A stretch of DNA of 38,859 bases, taken from positions 1-38,859 of the forward strand of contig CAKZZO010000087.1 of NCBI GenBank assembly GCA_937885175.1. Reading direction: 5' to 3'. A program made the translations under genes and the position numbers. This document shows positions 23,554 through 33,100 of this stretch, piece after piece. The notes beneath the pieces were generated by a model, which had not been told where the DNA came from, did not search any database, and saw nothing but the letters and a program-made list of their open reading frames with translations. The DNA comes from an uncultured Treponema sp. (GTDB lineage Bacteria; Spirochaetota; Spirochaetia; Treponematales; Treponemataceae). Each line of letters starts with the position of its first letter. Positions within the stretch are counted from its first letter, which is position 1.

Positions 23554-24366
23554 TTACGCTACGGAAAAAAGCGTAATCGCATACACTTTCTCTATTCCAT
23601 AGGATTTTAACTGAGCAGCACAGGCATCCAGCGTAGACCCCGTTGTAAGCACATCATCCACAAGCACAACCGCTTTGGGCGGAAGCGGCGCATAGGCATG
23701 TAATTTTCGCTCAGATGCCAGCGCATAGGAATGGGCAGAAAGCCTACGCCGTGCAAGCCGTCCCAATTTTTTCTGCTGCACCTGAGTCTTCCTCACCAGC
23801 AGTTTAAGCACGGGCACACGCCAAAGCCTGTGCAGAAAGCAACACAATTCATCAACCTGATCCCAGCCTCTCTCCTTGATTTTTCCCGGACGGGGCGGCA
23901 CGGGCACAAGGGGAAGCCTGTCTCCAAAACGGATGCACAAATCCTCATAAGCCTTGTAGACCATGCGGGCAAAGACCAGGGAAAGCGTCCGCTTATCCTC
24001 GCTTTTCCAGGCAAAGAGCAAGGTCTTTTTCCACAGGCAATAGGCATGCAGGGGAAAGACCCCGTCCGTATGGGTAAGTATTGCTTCTTTCCTGCAGGCA
24101 GAGCACAGGGAAATTTCACTAAGCAGGGCCTTGCCGCACACAAGACATCGTGCAGAAGCAGTATCAGCAGATACGGGTAGGGCTGTATCTACAAACTGCT
24201 TCATGCACGACGGACACAAGGGATACACACCACTGACCTCACCGCAGCGGACACAAAGTTCTCCGCCCAGCACCCAGACAGCAAGGCGGCGAATGAGAAA
24301 GACTAAACATGCAATATAGCCATGAGGTATCCTTTTCGGCCACAGTGAGATTTTGTTATCCCTCAT
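23554..24366 (-). CDS. comF: ComF-family phosphoribosyltransferase-like protein
   Basis: 270 aa. N-terminal zinc-type cysteines occur in CVRCGEVSGVYPLCPSC and CLVCGKALL with CSACR. The C-terminal PRTase core carries the PRPP-binding VVLVDDVLTTGSTLDAC. ComF proteins are needed for DNA uptake in naturally competent bacteria but are conserved more widely. The ATG has no ribosome-binding site and sits a few bases after an AT-rich -10-like run, suggesting a leaderless start. It is transcribed in the same direction as mutS, 100 nt downstream of it. Confidence 0.88.
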   Translation of the reverse strand: MRDNKISLWPKRIPHGYIACLVFLIRRLAVWVLGGELCVRCGEVSGVYPLCPSCMKQFVDTALPVSADTASARCLVCGKALLSEISLCSACRKEAILTHTDGVFPLHAYCLWKKTLLFAWKSEDKRTLSLVFARMVYKAYEDLCIRFGDRLPLVPVPPRPGKIKERGWDQVDELCCFLHRLWRVPVLKLLVRKTQVQQKKLGRLARRRLSAHSYALASERKLHAYAPLPPKAVVLVDDVLTTGSTLDACAAQLKSYGIEKVYAITLFSVA

Positions 24367-24466
24367 ACACTATATATATATGCTTTAAAATACAAAAATA
24401 TACAAAAAATTTTTTAAAAAGTGAAAAAAAAATGATTTATTTTTGATTTTTCGCCGCCTTTTTCTG
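24367..24466 (-). promoter_or_regulatory. AT-rich gap with likely leaderless comF promoter
   Basis: The 100-nt gap is almost pure A/T. On the minus strand TATATA (for example 24373-24378) ends a few bases before the ATG, and TTGTAT (24400-24405) is a possible -35, although spacing is a little long. No Shine-Dalgarno is present. No clear terminator hairpin for mutS is visible. Confidence 0.3.
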
Positions 24467-27136
24467 CTATCTGCCACTTAAAGCCTTTTTCCAGCGGGAA
24501 ATCATCTGCAGGGCGGCAAGAGGGGTAAGGTTGTCAGGATCGGCAGAAAGGATTTCATCCAGCACCATTTCCTCATCAGAAAAGAGTCCGGGGGCTGTGG
24601 GAGAAGGTCGGACAGCGGTATCAGCGGGAAGGCTCAGGGTTTCGATGGGCGTGTCCAAGACAGGACGGTCTGCGGCGATATTCTGCAGGCGTTCCAAAAT
24701 CTGGCTTGCCCGGGCAATAACCGAATGGGGCACGCCCGCAAGCTGCGCCACATGAATACCGTAGGAATTTTCACTTGCTCCTTCTTTTACCTTGCGCAGG
24801 AAAACAACCGATTCCCCCTGCTCGCTGACTGCCATGCACAGTAACTTGAGCGAAGCGTGTTCCATACGGGTCAGTTCATGGTAGTGCGTGGCAAAGAGGG
24901 TCTTGCATTTTATCGTGTTCAAAAGATATTCGCTCACTGCCCATGCAATGGAAAGACCGTCCTCCGTCGAAGTACCCCGCCCCACTTCATCCATAATGAC
25001 CAGGGATTTTTCGGTAGCAGAGCGCAAAATATTGGCGGTCTCCGTCATCTCTACAAGGAAGGTAGACTCTCCACGGGCAAGATTGTCGCTGGCACCCACG
25101 CGGCAGAAAATACGATCCACAATACCGATATGGGCGGTGTCAGCGGGAACAAAGGAACCTGTCTGGGCAAGCAGGGCAATCAAGGCATTCTGCCGCAAGT
25201 AGGTACTTTTGCCTGCCATGTTTGGTCCGGTTATCAAATCAAAAGAAGTCCTGCAATGCGCATTCACATCCGCCGATGAGGCAATCTCAATGTCATTGGG
25301 AACAAATTCCCCCTGAGGAAGATGCATTTCCACCACAGGATGACGGCCGCCGCTAATGGCAAAATCCGAGCCATCATCAACCAGAGGACGAACCCAGCGA
25401 TACAAAATAGCGGCCCAGGCAAAACTGGCAGTCACATCTGCATAGGCAATTTCCCGGGCTACCTGCAGAAGATAGGGAACATCCTTTGCCAGACGATTGC
25501 GGACTTCCAGAAACAAATCATGTTCGGTCTGGATGATATTTTGGGCAGCGTCCTTTAAATCACGCTCCAAAGCCTGCAAACGCTCCGTTGTATAGCGTTC
25601 CGCATTTAACAGGGAACGACGCAGTATAAAATGGTCAGGAACCTTAGAAAGCCTGCCCTTTGTTATTTCGATGTAATAGCCAGAGGTATTACTGTTTTTA
25701 ATCCTAAAATTGACGATGCCCGTATTTCTTCGCTCTTCCTCCGCATACTCTTCCAAAATACGGTTGAAATTCTGCTGAACATCACGGTAGTGGTCAAGTT
25801 CCTGAGACCAGCCCGGCTTAATGATTCTGCCCTCGGTAAAAATTGTGGACGGGTCATCAAGAATGGCATTTTTAATCACGTCAATAATCGTCTGCGCCGT
25901 ATCTTCTGAAAGGGCTGTAAAGCCGTAGTTTTCCAATAACTTGCGCACTTCCAGCCAGGATTCAAGACTTGCCCGCAAGGCCTGTAAATCCTTTGCGTGA
26001 GCCCGCTCCATGGCAATACGCCCCGCAAGGCGTTCAATATCCAGCACATTGGAACACTGCTCCCGCACGGCATCCAGCAGGCGGCGGTTTTTGGTAAAGA
26101 GTTCCACATGGTCTTGGCGCAGGGCAATTTTTTTGCTGTCGGTAAGCGGATACAAGAGCCACTGCCGCAAAAGCCGCTTTCCCATGGCAGTCTGTGTGTG
26201 GGACAGACATTCCAAAAGCGAATACTGTGCGCTTCCGTCACGCAGATTGCTTACGATTTCCAGATTACGGCGGGAAGCATCATCCATAACCACGTAATCA
26301 CTGTCCTTATACACTTTTATGCCGCTCACATGGGGAGCATTGGTGGAAGCCGTTTTTTTGAGGTAGTCCAGCAAAAAGCCTGCCGGTGCTACTTCTGGAG
26401 AATCTTCCGTTAGTGAAAAGGAGCGCAAATTAACGGTCTTAAACTGCTCTGTCAGGCGACGGAATGAAAGCGTGGAATCAAAATTCCAGTCAGGATAATA
26501 GGAAACAGAAATAGAATCAGCAGAAGCAAGGGTTTCCTGAACAATACGGTTGTCACGCAAGCCCGAAGGCAGCAGGAGTTCCCGGGGATGAGAGCGACCC
26601 AATTCCTTGGGGAAATTTTCCTGCATGTCGCTTGCCTTCCAACTGGTGGCAAAAAAATCAGCCGTCGTAACGTCAATGTAGGCAAAGCCCGCCTGACCGT
26701 CTTTTACAAAAAGGGAAGCCAAAAAGTTATTGGTGCCGCCTTCCAGATACTCGCTTTCCAGAGCCGTTCCGGGCGTAATCACTTCGATAACCTTGCGCTC
26801 GGTAAGCCCCTTTCCCTTGGCAATCTCCCCTACCTGCTCACAGATGGCGATTTTCTTTCCCAGACGAAGGAGGCGGGCTATATAGACCTTTGCCGCATGA
26901 TAGGGAATACCGCACATGGGCTGCTCTCCGCGGTGGGTCAGGGTCAGATTCAGCAGGCGGGAAACCTCCACTGCCTCCTCGTTGAACATCTCATAAAAAT
27001 CACCCAGACGGAAAAAAAGGATTTCGTCCTTGTACTGGTCTTTGATGGTTTGATACTGTACCATCAGGGGAGTCGTTTCATTATTTGTGTAATTCTTTAC
27101 TGCCCCGGCAACTACTTCGTCATGCTTCCGTGCCAT
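24467..27136 (-). CDS. mutS: DNA mismatch repair protein MutS
   Basis: 889 aa, normal length. The N-terminal mismatch-binding domain includes TPLMVQYQTIKDQY and FFRLGDFYEMF, the Phe-x-Glu-type signature of MutS1. The lever, clamp and connector regions follow. The ATPase core has Walker A GPNMAGKST (from residue 637) and DEVGRGTSTEDGLSIAWA with the helix-turn-helix end THYHELT. MutS recognises mismatches and recruits MutL. It begins 3 nt after the stop of the skp gene, so it is almost certainly in the same transcript as the outer-membrane assembly genes. Confidence 0.97.
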   Translation of the reverse strand: MARKHDEVVAGAVKNYTNNETTPLMVQYQTIKDQYKDEILFFRLGDFYEMFNEEAVEVSRLLNLTLTHRGEQPMCGIPYHAAKVYIARLLRLGKKIAICEQVGEIAKGKGLTERKVIEVITPGTALESEYLEGGTNNFLASLFVKDGQAGFAYIDVTTADFFATSWKASDMQENFPKELGRSHPRELLLPSGLRDNRIVQETLASADSISVSYYPDWNFDSTLSFRRLTEQFKTVNLRSFSLTEDSPEVAPAGFLLDYLKKTASTNAPHVSGIKVYKDSDYVVMDDASRRNLEIVSNLRDGSAQYSLLECLSHTQTAMGKRLLRQWLLYPLTDSKKIALRQDHVELFTKNRRLLDAVREQCSNVLDIERLAGRIAMERAHAKDLQALRASLESWLEVRKLLENYGFTALSEDTAQTIIDVIKNAILDDPSTIFTEGRIIKPGWSQELDHYRDVQQNFNRILEEYAEEERRNTGIVNFRIKNSNTSGYYIEITKGRLSKVPDHFILRRSLLNAERYTTERLQALERDLKDAAQNIIQTEHDLFLEVRNRLAKDVPYLLQVAREIAYADVTASFAWAAILYRWVRPLVDDGSDFAISGGRHPVVEMHLPQGEFVPNDIEIASSADVNAHCRTSFDLITGPNMAGKSTYLRQNALIALLAQTGSFVPADTAHIGIVDRIFCRVGASDNLARGESTFLVEMTETANILRSATEKSLVIMDEVGRGTSTEDGLSIAWAVSEYLLNTIKCKTLFATHYHELTRMEHASLKLLCMAVSEQGESVVFLRKVKEGASENSYGIHVAQLAGVPHSVIARASQILERLQNIAADRPVLDTPIETLSLPADTAVRPSPTAPGLFSDEEMVLDEILSADPDNLTPLAALQMISRWKKALSGR

Positions 27137-27139
27137 GAA

Positions 27140-27655
27140 CTACAAACCCAATTCAGAGATTACTTTGTCCGTCACGTCAACAGAAGAAGAGTACCAGAGC
27201 ACTGCATTTGCCTGCTGAAGGCTCAAAATAAGGCTGAATCCTTCATGTTCGGCAACGCGCTCCAAGGTGCTGTAAAGTTTTTTATAGAATGCATCTGAAT
27301 TTTGCAGTGAATTCTTTAGCGATTCCAATTCAATGTTTTTTGCACTGGTATATTGGGTAAGATAGTCAGTCTTTTTGGTAATTTCCGCCTCAATCCTCAT
27401 AGCGGCAGATTCATTTCCGCTGTTCTGATAGTCAACCTTTTGCTGCTGGAGCTTTTGAATCTCGTCAGTACGCTTGTTGATTTCATTCTGGAAGTCGGCT
27501 TTTTTGGACTCATAGTTGCGCACTGGTGCAGAATTACGGAAATAAGCCGCATAGACACGAGCGGTGTCCACTACGCCAAAGCGGGTAATCTGCTGGGCAA
27601 AAAGTCCCCCGCAGGCAAACAAAGCAAGAAAAAATAAAAGTCCAATCTTTTTCAT
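27140..27655 (-). CDS. skp: OmpH/Skp-like periplasmic chaperone
   Basis: 171 aa with a signal peptide (MKKIGLLFFLALFACGGLFA, cleavage near AQQ). The mature part is a long charged helical pair (RNYESKKADFQNEINKRTDE to TQYTSAKNIELESLKN), the tentacle coiled coil of Skp/OmpH, ending in a beta-type ALL-helix core containing LQQANAVLWYSSSVDVT. It holds unfolded outer-membrane proteins on their way to BamA. The gene is 33 nt after bamA and 3 nt before mutS. Confidence 0.9.
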   Translation of the reverse strand: MKKIGLLFFLALFACGGLFAQQITRFGVVDTARVYAAYFRNSAPVRNYESKKADFQNEINKRTDEIQKLQQQKVDYQNSGNESAAMRIEAEITKKTDYLTQYTSAKNIELESLKNSLQNSDAFYKKLYSTLERVAEHEGFSLILSLQQANAVLWYSSSVDVTDKVISELGL

Positions 27656-27688
27656 AGCACAAACTCTACCAAAAATACGAAATTAAAT

Positions 27689-30115
27689 CTACTTGTTTAT
27701 GAGGTTGAATGAAAGGACGAACTTCCAATGGTCATTCCAAACCACTGAACCGTCTTCTATGCGGAATGTATGGGCAAACAGAAGACGCAGGGGGAACTGA
27801 GGAATGGTAAAGCGCACACCCGGTCCAACGCTAAAGTACCAGTCTCCCCAGCCGATGCTGCCAAGCTGATAGACTTCCTTTGTAATGACCGCAGCGTCCG
27901 CAAAGCCGTCCAAGGCAAGCACACCAGGAACAACCGGCATACGCAGTTCAACATTGGAATTCCACAGGGCCTTGCCACGAACCTTATTGTAGATGCTTGT
28001 CCATCCGCGTCCGTTGAACATACCGTCAATATAGAGTTTGCTGGAGTCACCCACGCCCGTATTTGCCGCAGGGAAAATCATAGAAAGACCCGTGTAGCCT
28101 GCAAGCACCAGCTTAAACGCCCATTTTTCGGTAATGCGCCAGTTCAAGAGCGTAAAGTATTTTTCCAGTTTTGTATCCGTGCGCAAAAAGTATTCGCTTT
28201 CAATCGGAGTCAGACCAAACCAGGTAAGACGCTGACTGGCAAACCAACCGCTTGACGGGTCATAGTTTACGTCACGCCCGTCAATAGAAAAAGCAGTCCA
28301 AATAGAATTCTGCCAGCCCCAACGGTTCGCAAACTCACTGACCGTAGTATCAACCGGCGTATACAGTTCCTTGTCATAGCGGTTGTTCAAGAGACTGCCC
28401 GTAATGCCGCCGGTAAGCGAAAGTATTGCCCAGTCTGGAGTCCAGCGGTGTCCCATTGAATAACTCAAAGACCACTTCCACTGTTCGTAGCGCATGTAAT
28501 AGTTGGTGTTGTCAACAGTACCGTTGGAAAGCCACTTGAGGCGCAGAGCGTGTACGCTGGCGTGAGAAAAAGTCGTACTGATTGAACGGCTGATAGGACG
28601 TCCCCACAGCCAGTTTTCGCCATATGCCAGTGTAACAGACTGCTCGTCCGTTGAAATAGTAGAACCTGCACTCAGGGATTTTCCGCTGCCCTTTACGTTG
28701 CTGTCCTGCCATTTGACAAAGAGGGCAAAGGGCAAATCATTGGGGTCAGAAACACCGCTAAAGGTAACGCCAAATTCAATTGATGTGGTGGACTGCTCAT
28801 CCACGGTAAAAACGAGGTCAACAAGGTTTTCTTCCGAACCAGGAACGACATCGGGAACAACCGCGCTGAAATACTGCAGGTTGTAAAGGTTTCGCAAACC
28901 CGTGGTTACTTTTGCCTTGGAGAAAATATCACCGCTTTCTACGGGAATTTCGCGGCGGATGACGTGCTCCTTGGTACGGTTATTGCCCTTGATAATCACA
29001 TGCTCAACGTGGCTGCGAACATTTTCCGTTATCTGCAGGACATAGGAAATCGTCTTGTTTTCTGAATCTTTGGTGGGAATCGGCTGAAAGCGGTTGGACG
29101 TATAGCCGTTTTCGTAGTAGAGGTCAGCAATGGCCATCAGGCTTTCCTGGAACTTTGTCTGATTGAACATTTTTCCCGACTGCTGCTTGACCAGTGAGTT
29201 CAGCCTGTCATCCGTAAAAATCGTGTTTCCCACATAGGTGATGCCGTTAAAGGTGTACTGAGAGCCTTCCTGCACCACAAAGGTTATCGTCATCTCATCA
29301 CGGTTTTTCTTTTCGTTTATCGCAATTTCACGGGTCACGTCTACAATGCTTGCATCAATATAACCGTTGTTCTGATAGTATGCCACGATTGCCTGTTTAT
29401 CGGCCTCCAGCGTAGCTTCCTGAAAGGCCCCCTTGTTGAAGAGACCGACTTCTTTTAGCTTGAGTTTTCCCCGCAAAGTCTTAGACGAAAAGACCTTATT
29501 GCCTCGGAATTCAAGGTGTCCAACAACCGTTGAGCGTCCTTCTTCTATTATATATGTTACTTCAAAGCCTTTGGATGCCTGCCGCGTCTGGGAAGAAACC
29601 GTCACATTGGTGTAGCCTTTTTCCAGATACAGTGAGCGGATGGCTCTCTCATCGCCCAGCATTTTTGACTCGACAAAAACATCTTTTTCCTTTATGGAAA
29701 TCGCTTCTTTAAGTTCCGTCGTGCGCACCGCCTTGTTGCCACGGAAAATCAGGCGGGAAACAATGGGGCGTTCAGTTACCGTAAACACGATGGAAACCGT
29801 ATTGCGCTTTGAATCACCAGGCAGGGCTTCCGGTTCAACGTCATCAAAAAGTTCCAGTGCATAGATGCGGTCCATCATGTCCGCAAAAAGTTCATCGGAA
29901 AAACGCTTGCCGATAAAGCCGCTGGTAACGCCATCAACTTCCTTGTTTCCGACGTGTTTAAGTCCTTTAAAAGAAACATTCTTAATCAGTTTGCCATAGT
30001 ACCAGTTGGGGTCAGAAACAACTTCTCCAGGCTCTGAACTCTGGGCAATCAGACTGCTCGTTGCTGTACACAAAAAGAGTGCTGCCATCAGCATAAAAAC
30101 AACAGAACGACGCAT
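27689..30115 (-). CDS. bamA: Outer-membrane assembly factor BamA (Omp85)
   Basis: 808 aa with a signal peptide (LMAALFLCTATSSLIAQ). Five POTRA-type repeats can be traced in the N-terminal half (for example YGKLIKNVSFKGLKHV, IVSRLIFRGNKAV, VVGHLEFRGNKVF, YTFNGITYVGNTIF, SHVEHVIIKGNNRT), followed by a C-terminal beta barrel rich in aromatic residues. The barrel has FNGRGWTSIYNKVRGKA, which matches the [IV]RG[FY]-type loop of the family, and ends FVLSFNLINK. It inserts outer-membrane proteins. It corresponds in position to treponemal Tp92. Confidence 0.95.
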   Translation of the reverse strand: MRRSVVFMLMAALFLCTATSSLIAQSSEPGEVVSDPNWYYGKLIKNVSFKGLKHVGNKEVDGVTSGFIGKRFSDELFADMMDRIYALELFDDVEPEALPGDSKRNTVSIVFTVTERPIVSRLIFRGNKAVRTTELKEAISIKEKDVFVESKMLGDERAIRSLYLEKGYTNVTVSSQTRQASKGFEVTYIIEEGRSTVVGHLEFRGNKVFSSKTLRGKLKLKEVGLFNKGAFQEATLEADKQAIVAYYQNNGYIDASIVDVTREIAINEKKNRDEMTITFVVQEGSQYTFNGITYVGNTIFTDDRLNSLVKQQSGKMFNQTKFQESLMAIADLYYENGYTSNRFQPIPTKDSENKTISYVLQITENVRSHVEHVIIKGNNRTKEHVIRREIPVESGDIFSKAKVTTGLRNLYNLQYFSAVVPDVVPGSEENLVDLVFTVDEQSTTSIEFGVTFSGVSDPNDLPFALFVKWQDSNVKGSGKSLSAGSTISTDEQSVTLAYGENWLWGRPISRSISTTFSHASVHALRLKWLSNGTVDNTNYYMRYEQWKWSLSYSMGHRWTPDWAILSLTGGITGSLLNNRYDKELYTPVDTTVSEFANRWGWQNSIWTAFSIDGRDVNYDPSSGWFASQRLTWFGLTPIESEYFLRTDTKLEKYFTLLNWRITEKWAFKLVLAGYTGLSMIFPAANTGVGDSSKLYIDGMFNGRGWTSIYNKVRGKALWNSNVELRMPVVPGVLALDGFADAAVITKEVYQLGSIGWGDWYFSVGPGVRFTIPQFPLRLLFAHTFRIEDGSVVWNDHWKFVLSFNLINK

Positions 30116-30142
30116 AGAAACTCCTACTTTCTTTTTTTTAAT

Positions 30143-33100
30143 TTACAGCGCAAATTTCCATGACAGGGTCATCGATGCAGAAGAAACCCACATATTATTG
30201 CGGAGGGCTTCCAAATCGGGAGCGACACCCAAACGGATATTTACGAAAGGAGAAGCCATTTCCAGACCCACTGCAGGCTGGAAGACAAGACCTCCCACTG
30301 ACGTTGCGCTATCAACCTTTGACTCGTCATACACCCAGTTCATCATTGCATCCGCATAGATTGAACTGCCGAAGTACTTTCCTATATAAACAGTTGAGTT
30401 ATCAAAAAAGTTACTGAACTTCATCTGTTTACCAGTAGAATTGTTGCCGAGTCCGTACTTCACCGTGTTCTGAAGCACATTGGTTCGTACAGAAAATATA
30501 TCAAACTTCAAGAGTTCACGCAATGCGTTTTCTATATTGCGTATGACAACAGACTGAACCAGATAGTCACCGCCCGCAAGGAAGAGGGAGGTAGCGTTTT
30601 CTGAATCCGCACTGATAACCTGTCCCAAGAGCTCCATGATTTCCCTTTCCGATTTTGCCGGACTTGCGGAGAACTGAGGATTTAGGGAACTGACCGGCTG
30701 GTTCAAGGCACTGAGCGTAATCGTCACCTGCCCGCCGTTTGAGTCTTGCTCACGGGTTTCTGCACGGACGGTAAGGCGGGGATCAATCAAATCCTGAGTC
30801 TCATTAAAGACAATCCTACCCTCCTTCATGTAGAAATTGCGGTTGAGCCAGACAATCTGACCGCCACGAAGCGCCGCCTCACCCTTCAGGCTGAAGTTTC
30901 CAGTCACGCTGTCAAAATACACTGAAAGCGGCGTGTTAGGAGCAACAGCGCCGCGCAGGAGCGGATCAAATAAAATCTGAACTCGCTGACCCACAAGCAA
31001 ATTCAGGTCAGCTTTTATGGCAAGGGGCGAGGATTTTTCCCTTTGCGGCGGCGATTCTCCGTTCTTATCACCCTTTGGCGAAAAGAGGGAGAAGATATTT
31101 CCAGACATAAGGCTGGTTTGCAGGGAAGAAATGACAATCGAAACGTCAGCATTCTGGGCTTCAACCAATCCCGTCACGCCAAATTCATTGTCCTCCAGCG
31201 TCAGGTTCAAGTCTATGCCCGCCTCTCCCTTATAATGAATCAGGGGGAGCGTCATATTCACCGGAATATAATTGTCCTTAGGCGTAAGAAGATTCACGTC
31301 CAGAAGGCCGATTCGCCAGCGGTTAAAGTCTATGCGGGCATCAGCAAGCAGGCTGGTTTTTCCTGCACGCAGTATGGTCTGGGGCATAACCAATGCGCTT
31401 TGACTTATGCTGGCGAGCATTTTCTCCGTTTTGAAAGCAGTTTTCGACACCATGGGCACCGTAAATTCCGGCTTTTCGATGGAAAGCGCGCCAGAAAATT
31501 CAGGGTCGGCAATCAGTCCTGTTATGCGAAGGGCTCCTTTTAGTTGTCCGCTCGCCACATGAAGGAAAGGCAGGGCGATAAAGGACGTAAGTTCCGCAAG
31601 GTTTGACTGCACCTCGGTAAATTCCAGATGCATGGTTTCCTTGCTCACCTGTCCCCTTGCTTCCAATTGCAGGGGAAGCGCGTTCCCCAGGCGAGCCGTT
31701 AGGGAACCGTCATCCAGCAACGTAGCCAAAAGCCCCTGGGAATCCTTTGAGAACAAATCATATCTTCCCGGCATCCTCAGCATGGAGACTTCAAATGCAA
31801 GAGACTTTGGAAAGAGCGTACCCTTGATGCCCGGCACTTTTAGGACTGCCGTATAATTTTGGGGAAGACGCCATTTTTGCACTGGGGGCGCACTGCTCAG
31901 GCTCAGGGAAAGGGGCATTTGGAAAGATTCATTCAGCAGATAGCCTTCCAGATTCAGGGAGAGGTCTCCGGAAAAGTCATTGGGATTAAAAAAGAGGCTG
32001 CCATTTGATACCGTAAAGTTTGACCAGGTACCGCCAAAATTTTCCGCACTCACACCGCTTTCATCCAGAACAAAAGAACCGTGAGCCACCAGCGAAGAAC
32101 CATAGAGTCCCATGGCAAAATTCTTTACGTCCAGAGACACAAAGGGATTGCTCAAGGTGCCGCTGGCCGATGCGCTTGCCGTAACAACATTGTCTGCATT
32201 CTGCTCATTCAGAAAGCGCACGATGGGAAAGGCATTCACTTCCGCCTGTCCGTTAAAATAAAATTCGTTTTTAAGCGCATCTACTGAAAAAGGCAACTGA
32301 GACGGATTGACAAAATCAGCATTGAGCGACAGGCTTTCCGTTCCCGTTTCACTCTCTGCCTGAAGCCCCACATGGATTGAGTCAAAAATACGGTTATTGA
32401 CGTTCCACATGAGGTTACCGCTACCTTTGAGGGCAGAAACATTGTCGGAATAGCCTATGGAATCAACCAAAAAACCGTACTGATTGATGTTTCCAGAAAG
32501 CGTCAGTTTTGGATGTACCGCAAAAGTACCCGACAAGTCTTCCACCTGAAAATTATGCAAGTCCACTGAAAAATTTTCTGCCGAGCGGAAATTAAAGGCT
32601 GCGTCAACAGACACCGAGGGAATGATTTTTCCCAAGGCAATGGGCAGGGAAGCAAAGCTGAAAGAGCCTGTCACTTCGTCGCCAAAACTTGCCACCGCTG
32701 AAAAACCGTAGTCACCGGCAATGTTCAGCCATTTAGACGCATAGGTGCCGCTCAACTGATAGGGCAGCGAATTTACCGTGTAGTCGCCAAAGAAGGTAAA
32801 GTTGTCAAATCCGTTGGAAAAGTCCGCGGAAGCCGTTGCTGTCGTATTCAGGCTGCCAAAAAGCAGGTCAAAGCGGCTGATTTGCACCGTCTGATTTGAC
32901 CCGTCCACCGCAAACCACAGCATCTCACGGTCTTTTGTTGTATTTGCCACAAGACATACCGGCGCGTTAAACGAAAAGTCCTTAAAGTCACTGGAAAAAT
33001 ATACTTCGTCACTGGTGATGTATGGATGCAGCGTTTCCGCTAGTTTCGTAAGCCTTGCGGCAGGCTTTTCCTTGACAAAGAATGCGCCCAAAAGTGCCGC

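Noticed and set aside
25663..26685. Frames inside mutS on both strands (for example 25876-26241, 26452-26685)
   Set aside because: Shadow frames of an intact, well-conserved gene.
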